DNA of 64,000 nucleotides from CALJFL01 sp963669435 (GTDB lineage: Bacteria > Pseudomonadota > Gammaproteobacteria > Pseudomonadales > Halieaceae). The position numbers and the translations under genes are program-made. Under the pieces are notes generated by a model. It did no database searches, was not told the origin of the DNA, and saw only the letters and a list, made by a program, of their open reading frames with translations. Shown one piece after another: positions 51,098 to 60,756 of the stretch. The stretch covers positions 2,294,001 through 2,358,000 of the forward strand of contig OY770025.1 in the NCBI GenBank assembly GCA_963669435.1, in the 5' to 3' direction. The first letter of the stretch is position 1. Each line of letters begins with the position of its first letter.

Positions 51098-51919
51098 TTA
51101 ATCCTTGCACTTGCCATCCTTGCACTCACAGCGCGTCCACTCGCCAGTTTCCAGGCAATAAAACGATAAGGCGCCACCCCAGACACAGCCCGTATCCAGA
51201 CCTATTGCATTAGGGGAGTCGGTTTTACCCTCGATGGATGCCCAGTGGCCGAACAGGATTTTGTCGTTGGCAGTTTTGCGGTGGGGGTGACTAAACCAGG
51301 CAGAAACCGGTTTTCCCTGGTCGGGAGAGGCACCTTTGCTGTCCAGGTCCAGTACACCTTTGGCGCTGCAAAAGCGCATGCGGGTCAGGTAGTTGGTGAT
51401 CACACGTAGGCGGGTCATCCCCGTAAGGTCGTCTGACCATACCGCCGGCTCATTCCCATACATGGCTTTGAAAAACTCATAGCAGTCTGGGCTTTGCAGT
51501 ACGTCTTCAACTTCCCAAGCCCTGGCCAGGGCATCATCCACTGACCATTGTGGAGGGATGCCGGCGTGCACCATGGTGTAGCCGTCCTCGTGGTGGGCAA
51601 GGGGCCGGTAGAGGAGCCACTCCAGGAGCGTATCGCGATCCTTTGCCTTGAGGATTTTATTGAGGGTGTCACTTTTACTGGCTTCTCGCGCACCGGAGGC
51701 AACCGCCAGCAGGTGCAGGTCGTGGTTGCCCAGTACCATGACCAGATTGTCCCGGCGCTTGTAGAGGTAGCGCAGGGTTTTCAGGCATTTTGGCCCGCGG
51801 TTGACAATGTCCCCCACAGACCACAACCGGTCCCGGTCCGCATTGAACTTTACCTTTTTCATCAGGCACTTAAGTGGCTGCAGGCACCCCTGGATATCGC
51901 CGACAACATAAGTGGCCAT
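51098..51919 (-). CDS. apaH: Symmetrical bis(5'-nucleosyl)-tetraphosphatase ApaH
   Basis: The product has 273 residues. The PPP-family metallophosphatase motifs are YVVGDIQGC (GDxxG), WSVGDIVNRGPKC (GDxVxRG) and VLGNHDLHL (GNHD). It hydrolyses Ap4A to 2 ADP and removes Np4 caps from RNA. It starts 11 bp after apaG on the same strand. The C-terminal cysteine/lysine cluster (CKDGKCKD) is an uncommon tail. Confidence 0.97.
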   Translation of the reverse strand: MATYVVGDIQGCLQPLKCLMKKVKFNADRDRLWSVGDIVNRGPKCLKTLRYLYKRRDNLVMVLGNHDLHLLAVASGAREASKSDTLNKILKAKDRDTLLEWLLYRPLAHHEDGYTMVHAGIPPQWSVDDALARAWEVEDVLQSPDCYEFFKAMYGNEPAVWSDDLTGMTRLRVITNYLTRMRFCSAKGVLDLDSKGASPDQGKPVSAWFSHPHRKTANDKILFGHWASIEGKTDSPNAIGLDTGCVWGGALSFYCLETGEWTRCECKDGKCKD

Positions 51920-51930
51920 TGGCTGGGCGC

Positions 51931-52341
51931 CTAATTCAAGGCGGTGGGGGTGTGCAGGGTAAACGCGGGTATGGGTACTTCAAAGGCCGGTTGCTCGGTA
52001 AGGTCGACCTCTCCCTCGGGGATAATCATCGTGTACTCCCCTTCCATGTAACCCACGGGTGTGGCCAGGGTGGCGCCACTGGTATAGCGGAATGATTTGC
52101 CTGGCGGGATGACCGGTTGCTCCCCGACAACACCTTCACCGCGCACTTCCTGTACGCGGTCGTTGGCATCAGTAATGATCCAGTGCCGGGATAAAAGCTG
52201 TACCGCCTGATCAGCCGCATTACTGATGGTGATGGTGTAGGCGAAGGTGAACTGATCTTCCTCCGGCCGCGAGTGGGTGGGTAGGTAGGTGGTGACAATC
52301 TGGATGCCGACAAGGGCGGGGTTGAAGTCATTGTTATCCAT
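51931..52341 (-). CDS. apaG: ApaG (Co2+/Mg2+ efflux-family protein)
   Basis: The product has 136 residues, a single fibronectin-III-like ApaG domain: FTFAYTITISNAADQAVQLLSRHWIITDAND, VVGEQPVIPPGKSFRYTSG, and MEGEYTMI. It is normally encoded between rsmA and apaH; here apaH follows directly but rsmA is 3.4 kb away, separated by three GDP-sugar genes. Confidence 0.96.
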   Translation of the reverse strand: MDNNDFNPALVGIQIVTTYLPTHSRPEEDQFTFAYTITISNAADQAVQLLSRHWIITDANDRVQEVRGEGVVGEQPVIPPGKSFRYTSGATLATPVGYMEGEYTMIIPEGEVDLTEQPAFEVPIPAFTLHTPTALN

Positions 52342-52377
52342 TGGTGGCCCTAAGAAATGATGTACTAGGGGGATCTA

Positions 52378-53343
52378 TTATGCTGTCCTAGTACGATCAA
52401 AGTGTTGTACATACCAATCATAGGCTTGATGCAGCCCTTCCTTAAGTTCATACGAAGGCTTCCAACCCAAAGCAGATAGTCGACGGTTGTCCATCAACTT
52501 GCGAGGAGTGCCATCTGGCATACTAGTATTGTACTTGATATCGCCCGTGAACCCTGTGACTTCAGCAACCATGTCGGCCAGCTCCGCGATTGACCACTCC
52601 TGACCGGAGCCTACATTAATATGAGATAACCTAGGCTCTGTTGCCTCCTGGTATCGAGCAAGTGGTAGGTCCATTACGTGCACCGATGCTGAAGCCATGT
52701 CGTCCACGTGCAGAAACTCCCTCAGTGGTTTACCGGAACCCCAGAGGGTCACGCTGGTCGCTTTATCCTTTACGGCTTGATGAAAACGCCGTAGCAGAGC
52801 GGGAACTACATGGCTGTTTTCTTGATGGAAGTTATCGCCGGGGCCGTATAAGTTGGTTGGCATTACGCTGCGATAGTCTGTGCCGTGCTGGCGGTTATAG
52901 CTCTCACATAGTTTAATGCCAGCTATTTTCGCAACGGCATAGGGCTCGTTGGTGGGTTCGAGATAGCCATTCAGCAGTTCGTTTTCCATCATGGGTTGAG
53001 GGGCTTCTCGCGGATAAATGCACGAACTACCAAGAAAAAGTAGCCGCGAGACCCCGGCGCTACAGGCTTCATGGATTACGTTAGTTTCAATTGCCAGATT
53101 TTGATAGATGAAATCAGCTGGATATGTGTCATTGGCGTAGATTCCCCCAACCCGCCCAGCGGCCAAATATACCTCATCAATTTCATGTGTAGCGAAGAAG
53201 GTGCGAACCTCTGCTTGCTCGCATAAATCGAGTTCCTCGTGGGTGCGGGTGACGATTTCGATCGATGGATCTAGTGACAATCGCCTCTGGAGGGCTGAGC
53301 CGACCATCCCAGTATGGCCAGTCACAAATATACGTCGGATCAC
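52378..53343 (-). CDS. fcl: GDP-L-fucose synthase
   Basis: The product has 321 residues. The extended SDR fold has FVTGHTGMVGSALQRRL, FLGSSCIYPREAPQPM and EPYAVAKIAGIKLCESY with the Tyr–Lys pair, then MPTNLYGPGDNFH. It epimerises and reduces GDP-4-keto-6-deoxymannose to GDP-fucose with NADPH. It follows gmd by 8 bp, so the two consecutive pathway steps are in one transcript. Confidence 0.95.
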   Translation of the reverse strand: MIRRIFVTGHTGMVGSALQRRLSLDPSIEIVTRTHEELDLCEQAEVRTFFATHEIDEVYLAAGRVGGIYANDTYPADFIYQNLAIETNVIHEACSAGVSRLLFLGSSCIYPREAPQPMMENELLNGYLEPTNEPYAVAKIAGIKLCESYNRQHGTDYRSVMPTNLYGPGDNFHQENSHVVPALLRRFHQAVKDKATSVTLWGSGKPLREFLHVDDMASASVHVMDLPLARYQEATEPRLSHINVGSGQEWSIAELADMVAEVTGFTGDIKYNTSMPDGTPRKLMDNRRLSALGWKPSYELKEGLHQAYDWYVQHFDRTRTA

Positions 53344-53351
53344 CTGTCTAC

Positions 53352-54485
53352 CTACTCTCCCGGCGTTGCTACCGGGTAGCCGCTTTCAACAAGTAACCTG
53401 TGTTTGCGGGCTTCAGATAGATCATGGGCCACCATCTCGGTAACCATCTCCTCTAGTGTAATTTTGGGTGACCAGCCCAGTTTTTCTCTCGCACGCTTGG
53501 GGTCACCCAACAATGTCTCTACCTCGGCGGGGCGATAGTATTTGCTATCAACTCTAATAATCACATCTCCGGGTTTTACGCAGATGCGTGGATCCGCCAC
53601 CGAGTTGTCTATCGCCTCTACTCTTCCAATCTCGTCGAGGCCGCTGCCCTCGAAAACTAGAGTGATACCTAACTCCCTTGCAGATAATTGAATAAAATCT
53701 CGTACGGAGGCCTGTTTGCCGGTTGCGATAACGAAATCCTGAGCCTCCTCCTGCTGAAGCATGAGCCATTGCATTTCGACATAATCTTTTGCATGGCCCC
53801 AATCTCTCAATGATTCAAGGTTGCCCATGTAAAGACAGCGCTCTAGCCCCTGACTGATATTGCTTAAACCCCGAGTGATCTTGCGGGACACAAAGGTCTC
53901 GCCTCGACGAGGTGATTCATGATTAAACAAAATCCCGTTGCAGCAATACATGTCGTATGCTTCACGATAGTTTACGGTGATCCAATACGCATACAGTTTT
54001 GCCACAGCATAAGGCGAACGGGGGTAGAATGGCGTTTTCTCTGTTTGCGGTGTTTCTTGAACCAGGCCATATAGTTCTGAGGTGGAGGCCTGATAGATTC
54101 TGGTGGTCTGTTCAAGGCCAAGCAATCTCACAGCCTCAAGTACCCGCAAAGTCCCTACACCGTCCACATCGGCGGTGTATTCAGGCTCTTCGAAAGAGAC
54201 GGCCACCTGGCTTTGAGCCCCCAGATTATAGATTTCGTCTGGCTGTACCTGCTGAATGATGCGCGTAATGTTGGAGGTGTCGGTAAGGTCCCCGTAATGC
54301 AGGAATAGCGTGCGGTCTTCGGTGTGTGGCCCTTGGTAGATATGATCGATGCGCTGTGTATTGAAAGAAGACGCCCGTCTTTTTATGCCGTGTACGACAT
54401 ACCCCTTGCCAAGCAAAAATTCTGCCAGGTAGGAACCATCTTGGCCCGTGATACCGCTAATGAGCGCTGTTTTTGAGCTTGCCAT
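53352..54485 (-). CDS. gmd: GDP-mannose 4,6-dehydratase
   Basis: The product has 377 residues from the ATG at 54485 (MASSKTALISGITGQDGSYL); a longer frame upstream has no support. The Rossmann motif is GITGQDGSYLAEFLLGKGY, then YQASTSELYGLVQETPQ and YPRSPYAVAKLYAYW with the Tyr–Lys pair. FNHESPRRGETFVSRKITRG is the RR loop that forms the tetramer NADP site in Gmd. The enzyme makes GDP-4-keto-6-deoxy-D-mannose, the substrate of the Fcl protein encoded next. Confidence 0.95.
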   Translation of the reverse strand: MASSKTALISGITGQDGSYLAEFLLGKGYVVHGIKRRASSFNTQRIDHIYQGPHTEDRTLFLHYGDLTDTSNITRIIQQVQPDEIYNLGAQSQVAVSFEEPEYTADVDGVGTLRVLEAVRLLGLEQTTRIYQASTSELYGLVQETPQTEKTPFYPRSPYAVAKLYAYWITVNYREAYDMYCCNGILFNHESPRRGETFVSRKITRGLSNISQGLERCLYMGNLESLRDWGHAKDYVEMQWLMLQQEEAQDFVIATGKQASVRDFIQLSARELGITLVFEGSGLDEIGRVEAIDNSVADPRICVKPGDVIIRVDSKYYRPAEVETLLGDPKRAREKLGWSPKITLEEMVTEMVAHDLSEARKHRLLVESGYPVATPGE

Positions 54486-54659
54486 AATACAAATTCGGTT
54501 CTCGCATGAGTTAGCTGGGCTGATGTTACCGTGAACTGAGGAGCAATTCATGTGCGCCAGACAGTTTCTTGATGAATTCGGAAATGGGGGCCAGCATGTT
54601 CACTAAATCGCAGCTACGGTTACGTGCTTTTAGAGTCAGTATGTGATTGCTGACTGCTG

Positions 54660-55676
54660 CTAAGACGCTTTCAGGTGTTTTTCATGGGTGCGAACCATGG
54701 ATCTAATCATTGCTTCAAAACTCACCTCCGGGCTCCAGCCTAATAACTCACGAGCCCTTTCGGGGTTGGCTAGTGACAATCCGGATTCGAGCGGTCTTAC
54801 TAAATTGGGGTCGCTGAACACGTAGTCTTGCCAATCCAGTCCTACGCAATCATAGGCCGTCTGGCATAGCTGACGTAGCGTATGTAGCTTGCCCGTACCT
54901 ATAACGAAATCTATTGGTTCGTCCAGCTGCAGCATGAGCCACATTGCCTTCACAAAATCACCTGCATAGCCCCAATCACGGGCTATTTCGAGATTTCCCA
55001 GCGCCAGTTTTCCGTTCTCCACGATGGGCTTGCCGAGTTCATTTAGTAGGGCTGAGTTTTCGATTTTCAGGGCGGCGCAAGCCGCCCCATAGCAAACTTT
55101 TTGTGTCAGGAAGTGTAGTGGTCGTCGCTCACTTTCATGGTTAAACAAAATGCCGTTACAGATGTACAAGCCGTAGCTCTGCCGATAGATTGTGGCCATT
55201 TGATACGCGTAGGCTTTTGATGCTGCGTAAGGGTTCAGCGGATTGAAGGGTGTACTTTCGTCTTGGGGCGAATTCGCCGCATTGCCAAACATTTCTGAAG
55301 AAGAGGCCTGATAAACGCGGCACTCGGGAAAATTATGCCTGACAGCCTCTAACAGACGGATAGTGCCCAATCCGTTAACAGTCAGTGTTTCTGGCGCTCG
55401 GGCCCATGACTCACCGGGTCGTGATTGGGAGGCCAGGTTATAAACCTCATCAGGCTTGGCGTCCTGAAACGCAGAGGCAATATCTACACCTTCGGAGATA
55501 TCGCCGAAAAGGATGTCGATTTTGTCCGCCAGATGACTGGCGCTATTAGGCCGATACCAGCTTTCGCGCCTCGCCAGGCCGAATACGCGATACCCCTTGC
55601 CCAACAACAATTCAGCAAGGTACGAGCCATCCTGTCCCGTAATGCCGGTAATAAGAGCGGTTTTGGCCTTAGGCAT
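54660..55676 (-). CDS. Second GDP-mannose 4,6-dehydratase-family protein
   Basis: The product has 338 residues, shorter than and clearly diverged from the Gmd encoded next to it. It keeps GITGQDGSYLAELLLGKGYRVFGL, YQASSSEMFGNAANSPQ and NPYAASKAYAYQ (Tyr–Lys pair). The loop is FNHESERRPLHFLTQKV rather than SPRRGETF. The product may be the same keto sugar or a variant leading to GDP-rhamnose or another 6-deoxy sugar; the sequence alone does not decide. It precedes gmd by 174 bp. Confidence 0.82.
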   Translation of the reverse strand: MPKAKTALITGITGQDGSYLAELLLGKGYRVFGLARRESWYRPNSASHLADKIDILFGDISEGVDIASAFQDAKPDEVYNLASQSRPGESWARAPETLTVNGLGTIRLLEAVRHNFPECRVYQASSSEMFGNAANSPQDESTPFNPLNPYAASKAYAYQMATIYRQSYGLYICNGILFNHESERRPLHFLTQKVCYGAACAALKIENSALLNELGKPIVENGKLALGNLEIARDWGYAGDFVKAMWLMLQLDEPIDFVIGTGKLHTLRQLCQTAYDCVGLDWQDYVFSDPNLVRPLESGLSLANPERARELLGWSPEVSFEAMIRSMVRTHEKHLKAS

Positions 55677-55739
55677 CGAAGTAAGGGTTCCCGTAGGTAA
55701 GTAATTCTGATTCTAACTGGATAATAGTTCTTACCATAG

Positions 55740-56537
55740 CTAAGTGTTGCGCTCTACAAATTGTGCCAATCTCACGAACTGGTCAATGGTCAGTGTTTCA
55801 GCTCTGGCGCCCGGGTCGATATCAAGGCCCTGCAGCGCAGCACCATCAATCAGCCCTTTCAGGTTGTTACGCAAAGTTTTCCTCCGCTGTGCAAATGACG
55901 ACCGCACCACCCTGCGCAAAGATTCTTCACAGCAGTCTTCCCAGCGAGATTGCTTCCTCGGTGTAAGGCGCACTATGGCGGACTGCACTTTCGGTGGAGG
56001 GTGGAAAGCCTCTGGTGGCACGTCAAACAGATGCTCAATATCGCACCTGTACTGCGCCATTATTCCGAGTCGCCCCCAATGTTTGCCGCCTGGCTTCGCA
56101 GCAAGACGCTGCACCACTTCCAACTGCAACATGAAGTGCATGTCGTAAATGATGGAGGCGTTTTCCAGCAATTTGAAAATTAGCGGAGTTGAGATGTTAT
56201 AAGGTAGGTTACCTACCACTCGGACTTGCTCCTCGCCAGTGATCAGTGCGCTGAAATCGAAGGTGAGAGCGTCGGCCTGATGTAGTGTCAAATGGCGGTG
56301 AATGCTGAATGCGGCTAGAAGGCCTGGTATCAGGTCGCGATCCAGTTCTATTACATCGATTTGGAGACAATCGCCCACCAGCGCTTCGGTCAGTGCGCCC
56401 TGACCCGGGCCGATTTCTACCAGGTGATCGGTCGGCTGCGCTGCAATGGCGCTCGCAATTCTGCCGATGACGGTATCGTCCTGTAGAAAATTCTGTCCGA
56501 AGCGCTTGCGAGGGCGGTGGCTCGATGGTTTGTTCAT
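55740..56537 (-). CDS. rsmA: 16S rRNA dimethyladenosine transferase RsmA (KsgA)
   Basis: The product has 265 residues. SAM motif I is LVEIGPGQGALTEAL, and the catalytic NLPY motif is VVGNLPYNISTPLIFKLL; FAQRRKTLRNNLKG lies in the C-terminal head. It dimethylates the two adjacent adenines of helix 45 in 16S rRNA. In most gammaproteobacteria it is followed directly by apaG–apaH; here the GDP-sugar genes intervene. Confidence 0.97.
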   Translation of the reverse strand: MNKPSSHRPRKRFGQNFLQDDTVIGRIASAIAAQPTDHLVEIGPGQGALTEALVGDCLQIDVIELDRDLIPGLLAAFSIHRHLTLHQADALTFDFSALITGEEQVRVVGNLPYNISTPLIFKLLENASIIYDMHFMLQLEVVQRLAAKPGGKHWGRLGIMAQYRCDIEHLFDVPPEAFHPPPKVQSAIVRLTPRKQSRWEDCCEESLRRVVRSSFAQRRKTLRNNLKGLIDGAALQGLDIDPGARAETLTIDQFVRLAQFVERNT

Positions 56538-56635
56538 CGCGCTAGTTTACCTGCAACAGACGAAATTTTCCGGCTGATCATGCCCCGAGGGAGCCTTAAC
56601 TGGTAAACTTCCGGCTTCGAAAGTAAGCAAAGGAT

Positions 56636-57424
56636 GTGGCCAGAAAAATGCCACTACCGCAATACCTAAGCCTAATGAACACCATGGCCAGAATGAACCT
56701 GCGGGCTGATGCCTCGCGATACTACTTTGGTTATATCTGGTGGGTGCTTGAGCCGCTGCTATATGTAGCCGTCTTCTACGTGGTTTTCAATGTGATTCTT
56801 GACTCCCGTCGTCTCGATTTCCTGGCCTTTCTTATGTGTGGCAAGCTGGCGTTTATATGGTTTTCCAAGTCAGTGAACCAGGCCTCCAATAGTATTCTCG
56901 CCAGCAAGGGTCTGGTGGGCAAAATCAATATGCCCAAATCGCTGTTCCCCATGGCTGTGATTCAGGAAGGCCTGTACAAACAGGTTACCGTTTTCTCGCT
57001 GCTGTTTGCCATTCTGTTGTTTTATGGCTATCGACCATCCTCGACCTGGCTGGCATTGATGCCAATTCTGGGGGTGAATTACTTGATGATCTTGGCGTGC
57101 TCTTTGATTGGAGCTTGCCTGGTTTGCCTTATGCGTGACTTCAGTATGGTTATTGGGTTGGGCATGCTATTTCTGATGTTTACCTCAGGGGTCTTCTGGG
57201 ATGTGCGGGATCTTGGCGATCCGGCAAAAACGGCGCTAATACTTGCTGTAAACCCGCTTGCTTTCATCCTGGACGCCTACCGGCAAGTGCTGATGTATAA
57301 CCAGCAACCGGACTGGCAACACCTGGGTATAGTGGGATTGGGTGCCGCGAGTATTTGCTTGATCATGTTTCAGGTGATGCAGAGAGGCAACCAGTTCCTC
57401 GCTCGGCGGGTCCTTACCTCATGA
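56636..57424 (+). CDS. Polysaccharide ABC exporter permease (Wzm/KpsM-type)
   Basis: The product has 262 residues and six hydrophobic segments. The ABC2-membrane family start is YYFGYIWWVLEPLLYVAVFYVVF, and VGKINMPKSLFPMAVIQEG lies in the cytoplasmic loop. The start is uncertain: a GTG at 56636 is very close to AAGGA, while an ATG at 56648 is rather far from it. The stop overlaps the start of the ATPase gene (ATGA). It should export a lipid-linked O-antigen or capsule chain. Confidence 0.9.
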   Translation: MARKMPLPQYLSLMNTMARMNLRADASRYYFGYIWWVLEPLLYVAVFYVVFNVILDSRRLDFLAFLMCGKLAFIWFSKSVNQASNSILASKGLVGKINMPKSLFPMAVIQEGLYKQVTVFSLLFAILLFYGYRPSSTWLALMPILGVNYLMILACSLIGACLVCLMRDFSMVIGLGMLFLMFTSGVFWDVRDLGDPAKTALILAVNPLAFILDAYRQVLMYNQQPDWQHLGIVGLGAASICLIMFQVMQRGNQFLARRVLTS

Positions 57425-58146
57425 GCAGCGGTATTGCCCGGGAATTGATGCTCGAGTTGGAGAACGTGTCCCTTAGCTATCATTCCAGCAAAGCAAATTT
57501 TGACCACGGCGTGCACCGCGTGCTGGATGGGGTTTCACTGCAGCTATATGAGGGAGAGACGCTGGGTATTATTGGTCGCAACGGTGTTGGTAAATCGACA
57601 ATCTTGCGCTTGATGTCTGGTATTTTGTCTCCAAACAGTGGTCGAGTGTGGCAGCGGCCCGGAAAGACCTCGTCGTTGTTGACCATTGGGCTGGGCTTCA
57701 AGGCGGATCTTTCTGGCCGGGATAACGCGTTGCTATCCGCTATGTTGCAAGGGGCCAGTAAACGACGGGCGAGAGAGTATTTAGGTGAGATCAAGGAGTT
57801 CTCTGAGCTGGGTGATTCCTTTGAAGAACCAGTAAAGACCTACTCTTCGGGCATGCGTTCACGACTTGGATTTACCACGGCACTAATTTCTCATGTGGAT
57901 ATATTATTGATTGACGAAGCTTTGAGTGCAGGTGACGCGCAGTTTAAAGCCAAAGCCGAAGCCGCTATGAAGGAGCGTATTAGTGGCGAGCAGACTGTGG
58001 TTTTCGTGTCACACTCAGAAGGGCAGGTACGAAAGCTTTGCAGCCGAGCAATTTGGCTTGAGGCTGGGCAAGTTGCAGCTGAGGGCGACACAGACGAGGT
58101 GTTGGCGGGATATCAGCAGAAGTTAGCAAATCAAAGTACCAAGTAG
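57421..58146 (+). CDS. Polysaccharide ABC exporter ATP-binding protein (Wzt/KpsT-type)
   Basis: The product has 241 residues from the ATG at 57421, overlapping the permease gene by four bases. Walker A is GIIGRNGVGKSTILRLMSGI, the signature YSSGMRSRLGF, and Walker B DILLIDEALSAGD, with the H-loop in VVFVSHSEG. It lacks the C-terminal carbohydrate-binding domain of long Wzt proteins, so it is of the KpsT/short type. Confidence 0.93.
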   Translation: MSSGIARELMLELENVSLSYHSSKANFDHGVHRVLDGVSLQLYEGETLGIIGRNGVGKSTILRLMSGILSPNSGRVWQRPGKTSSLLTIGLGFKADLSGRDNALLSAMLQGASKRRAREYLGEIKEFSELGDSFEEPVKTYSSGMRSRLGFTTALISHVDILLIDEALSAGDAQFKAKAEAAMKERISGEQTVVFVSHSEGQVRKLCSRAIWLEAGQVAAEGDTDEVLAGYQQKLANQSTK

Positions 58147-58332
58147 CTTTCCCCTCTGACGAATTTTTGGACTTCTGGAACGATAACGTTACTCAACTAC
58201 AGACGTCGCCTGTTCGGCTGGGTTGCGATAGGTGTATTGAGTTATATTGATCCATCAGTCAGCATTTACAGCTTGAAGTTGAAGTTCGCCAGGGGCAGAT
58301 GTTCAACATTAAAGCAATTAAACTGGGAAAAC

Positions 58333-60336
58333 CTATTTGAGACCAAGCTTGGTTAGATCTTCTTGGTACTCGAGTTTCATGAGATTTGCCACAAGCCTGG
58401 CGAATGGAAGTGCAAGGTGATCTCCATCATAAAACGCAGGCTCACCATCTGCCTCTACGAGGCAGCTTTGCAGTTCCTGGTCGCGGCAGAGCATCTGGAT
58501 CTTATCTATGTAGACAAAATCTTTGCTGGCGACAGGCATAGCCATAATTCTTTCCTTTTCCCCCGAGGCAAAATACCGAGCGTACTTTGGATTCTTGCAG
58601 GCATCGGATGTGCCGTATTCATTCACCAGTTCGCTACAAAAGTGTGGTCTGACACCTATGTACGCCCCGAAAAATACAATCTTTAATGTAGGATTAGTGG
58701 TTTTCATGTGATTGAGAATGGCGATCAAATCTTTTCCCCAACTCAACGGCTTGTGCGCGCTGAAGGCAATGATGTCAAGGGTATTTAAAAAATCAGAGTT
58801 ATTTAGAAGATCTGCTCTTTCAGCGCATCTCAGATGCGGGCTTTGTTGCCTATTCACCACTTTGCCGTGAAGATATCTGAAGTCGCAGCCGTAGGTCTTT
58901 TCGAACCAGGTAATGTTGACATCACTTCTATCGCCATAGGCTTCAAACATTATGTTGTACGCATCCAGGGCATGGGAATTGCCAAAGGCCAACACCTGCA
59001 TGCTGTCCCTGGATCCACAATGTGAGCCGTTATCCAGGTAATGACTGATCGAGCAGCCCTGCTCCGAGGCGACATGCTGCATTCTCGCAGTTTTGGCCAG
59101 ATTTACCTGCTCCTTGCTAATATGTGTCACCCGGTCTATGCGCCAAGTCCAGCCGTCATTGGTCCAGGCGTGAACTCCCGGGAGAATCAGTAAAAGGCCA
59201 ACGACTGAAAATGAGAGTGCTAACTGTTTAGGTGTCAGACGTTTAACAATGGAACCATGACGAAATGGTTGCTCGATGAAGCGATAGCTAATGGCTCCAA
59301 GAGTTACTGCGCTCATACATAAAACAACTTTGTGCCCCAAATGGTCCTCAGGTATTCCCCCAATCTGATAGCTGTAAAATACTATCAACGGCCAGTGCAC
59401 CAGATAAAGCGAGTAGCTGATAAGACCTATGGCAACGCTTATTGGGTTGCGCAGCAGAATTCCCAGATATCTTGAGTCTGCGCCTAGAATGACAAATGCG
59501 GTGCCCATGCACGGGATCAAAGCGGCGGTGGATGGAAACATCGTGCTCTCATCAAACATGAAAATCGCATACCCGATTAGCGCGAACCCCAAAAATAGCA
59601 AAGCTTCCCTTACCAGGTTTTTCTCCAAGCGTGTGCTCGGGGCCCAGACGAGTAATGCGCCAATCCCGAATTCAAATATGCGGAATGGGGTCAAGAAGAA
59701 AATGGTTGCACGACCCTCTTGCAATAACGAAGTCAATGCAGGTGAAAGATGCTCTAAAACAGCGGGCGGCCCGTTAGCAAAAATTAGATTTGCTGCCAGG
59801 CTGATTACGCTTGCGACAAATACAAAAACAGGGGCGTACCCTCGAGGGCGATTGAGTACTACTAGTACGAGGAACACTGGCCAAATCAGGTAAAACTGCT
59901 CTTCAACGCTTAACGACCACGTATGAAGAAGTGGTTTGTAGATTGCATCGGTATCAAAATAGCCGCTCTCGGACCAGAATAAAAAATTGGCTAGTGACAC
60001 TGTGGAAAAGACAAGTGACTTACCCAGTTGCTCAAAATATAAAGGCGAGAAGAGAATATATCCGACTAAACTTGTTACGAGTAAAGTAGCGAAAAGTGCT
60101 GGCATCAGCCTTCTTGCTCTTCGTACGTAAAAATTTAGGTAACTAAAATCATTTGTCGTTTTAACTTCGTTGACGATGAGGCGGGTGATTAGAAATCCGC
60201 TGATAACAAAAAAAACATCGACGCCTATGTAGCCCCCGGCAAATGGCGAGAACCCGACATGAAATAAGAGTACGCTAAGCACAGCAATTGCCCTCAGCCC
60301 GTCTATCTCAGGTTGATACTTAATGTGTTGCTTCAA
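58333..60336 (-). CDS. Acyltransferase-3 / SGNH-domain protein (OafA/YrhL family)
   Basis: The product has 667 residues. The N-terminal about 370 residues form a ten-helix acyltransferase-3 domain beginning YQPEIDGLRAIAVLSVLLFHVGF with the catalytic His in VLLFH, and RRARRLMPALFA. The C-terminal periplasmic SGNH domain has LAFGNSHALDAY and a late DGDHLALPF with Asp–His. Such proteins O-acetylate O-antigen, capsule or peptidoglycan. The nearby exporter and Wzz genes suggest a glycan modified here. Confidence 0.93.
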   Translation of the reverse strand: MKQHIKYQPEIDGLRAIAVLSVLLFHVGFSPFAGGYIGVDVFFVISGFLITRLIVNEVKTTNDFSYLNFYVRRARRLMPALFATLLVTSLVGYILFSPLYFEQLGKSLVFSTVSLANFLFWSESGYFDTDAIYKPLLHTWSLSVEEQFYLIWPVFLVLVVLNRPRGYAPVFVFVASVISLAANLIFANGPPAVLEHLSPALTSLLQEGRATIFFLTPFRIFEFGIGALLVWAPSTRLEKNLVREALLFLGFALIGYAIFMFDESTMFPSTAALIPCMGTAFVILGADSRYLGILLRNPISVAIGLISYSLYLVHWPLIVFYSYQIGGIPEDHLGHKVVLCMSAVTLGAISYRFIEQPFRHGSIVKRLTPKQLALSFSVVGLLLILPGVHAWTNDGWTWRIDRVTHISKEQVNLAKTARMQHVASEQGCSISHYLDNGSHCGSRDSMQVLAFGNSHALDAYNIMFEAYGDRSDVNITWFEKTYGCDFRYLHGKVVNRQQSPHLRCAERADLLNNSDFLNTLDIIAFSAHKPLSWGKDLIAILNHMKTTNPTLKIVFFGAYIGVRPHFCSELVNEYGTSDACKNPKYARYFASGEKERIMAMPVASKDFVYIDKIQMLCRDQELQSCLVEADGEPAFYDGDHLALPFARLVANLMKLEYQEDLTKLGLK

Positions 60337-60756
60337 CGCTGTTGGACTCCGTGGTTGTGGCTAGCTTTCGACGTGAAGTAATCGCACAAACCTCAAGACT
60401 TGCAATTTCTGGTTGCTGATTGTTACCCGTGAGCGGGAACATCATAATTGCACATTCGCAAGATTATATGCCCCTATGGAGGAGAATAGTTCACGATTTT
60501 GGTTGCCGATTTTGATGGAGCTTAAATTAATATGCAAACAAATAGGCCACTGAAGCGCTTACAAATAGCGCTTGCGATTACCTTGGTTGGTAGGAGGCTT
60601 TATTGGGCCGAGGTGACGTCAACCCTGCTTAGGACGTTCTGTGCTCTTGGGCTGCTCGATTGAATGTGGTGCCCTAAGCCGAGTGAAGCCGGTGGCCAAG
60701 TGAGTGGGTGTAAACTTGCTGTAGCGGGTATTGGGACTCGATTAGCTGGGCTGCAG
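60337..60756. other. Intergenic gap with one doubtful small ORF
   Basis: 420 bp. A 43-codon frame at 60532–60663 on the plus strand begins with ATG and has GGAG 11 bases upstream. Its translation (LQIALAITLVG in the middle) has a short hydrophobic stretch, but no family is recognised. Otherwise nothing is seen. Confidence 0.3.
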
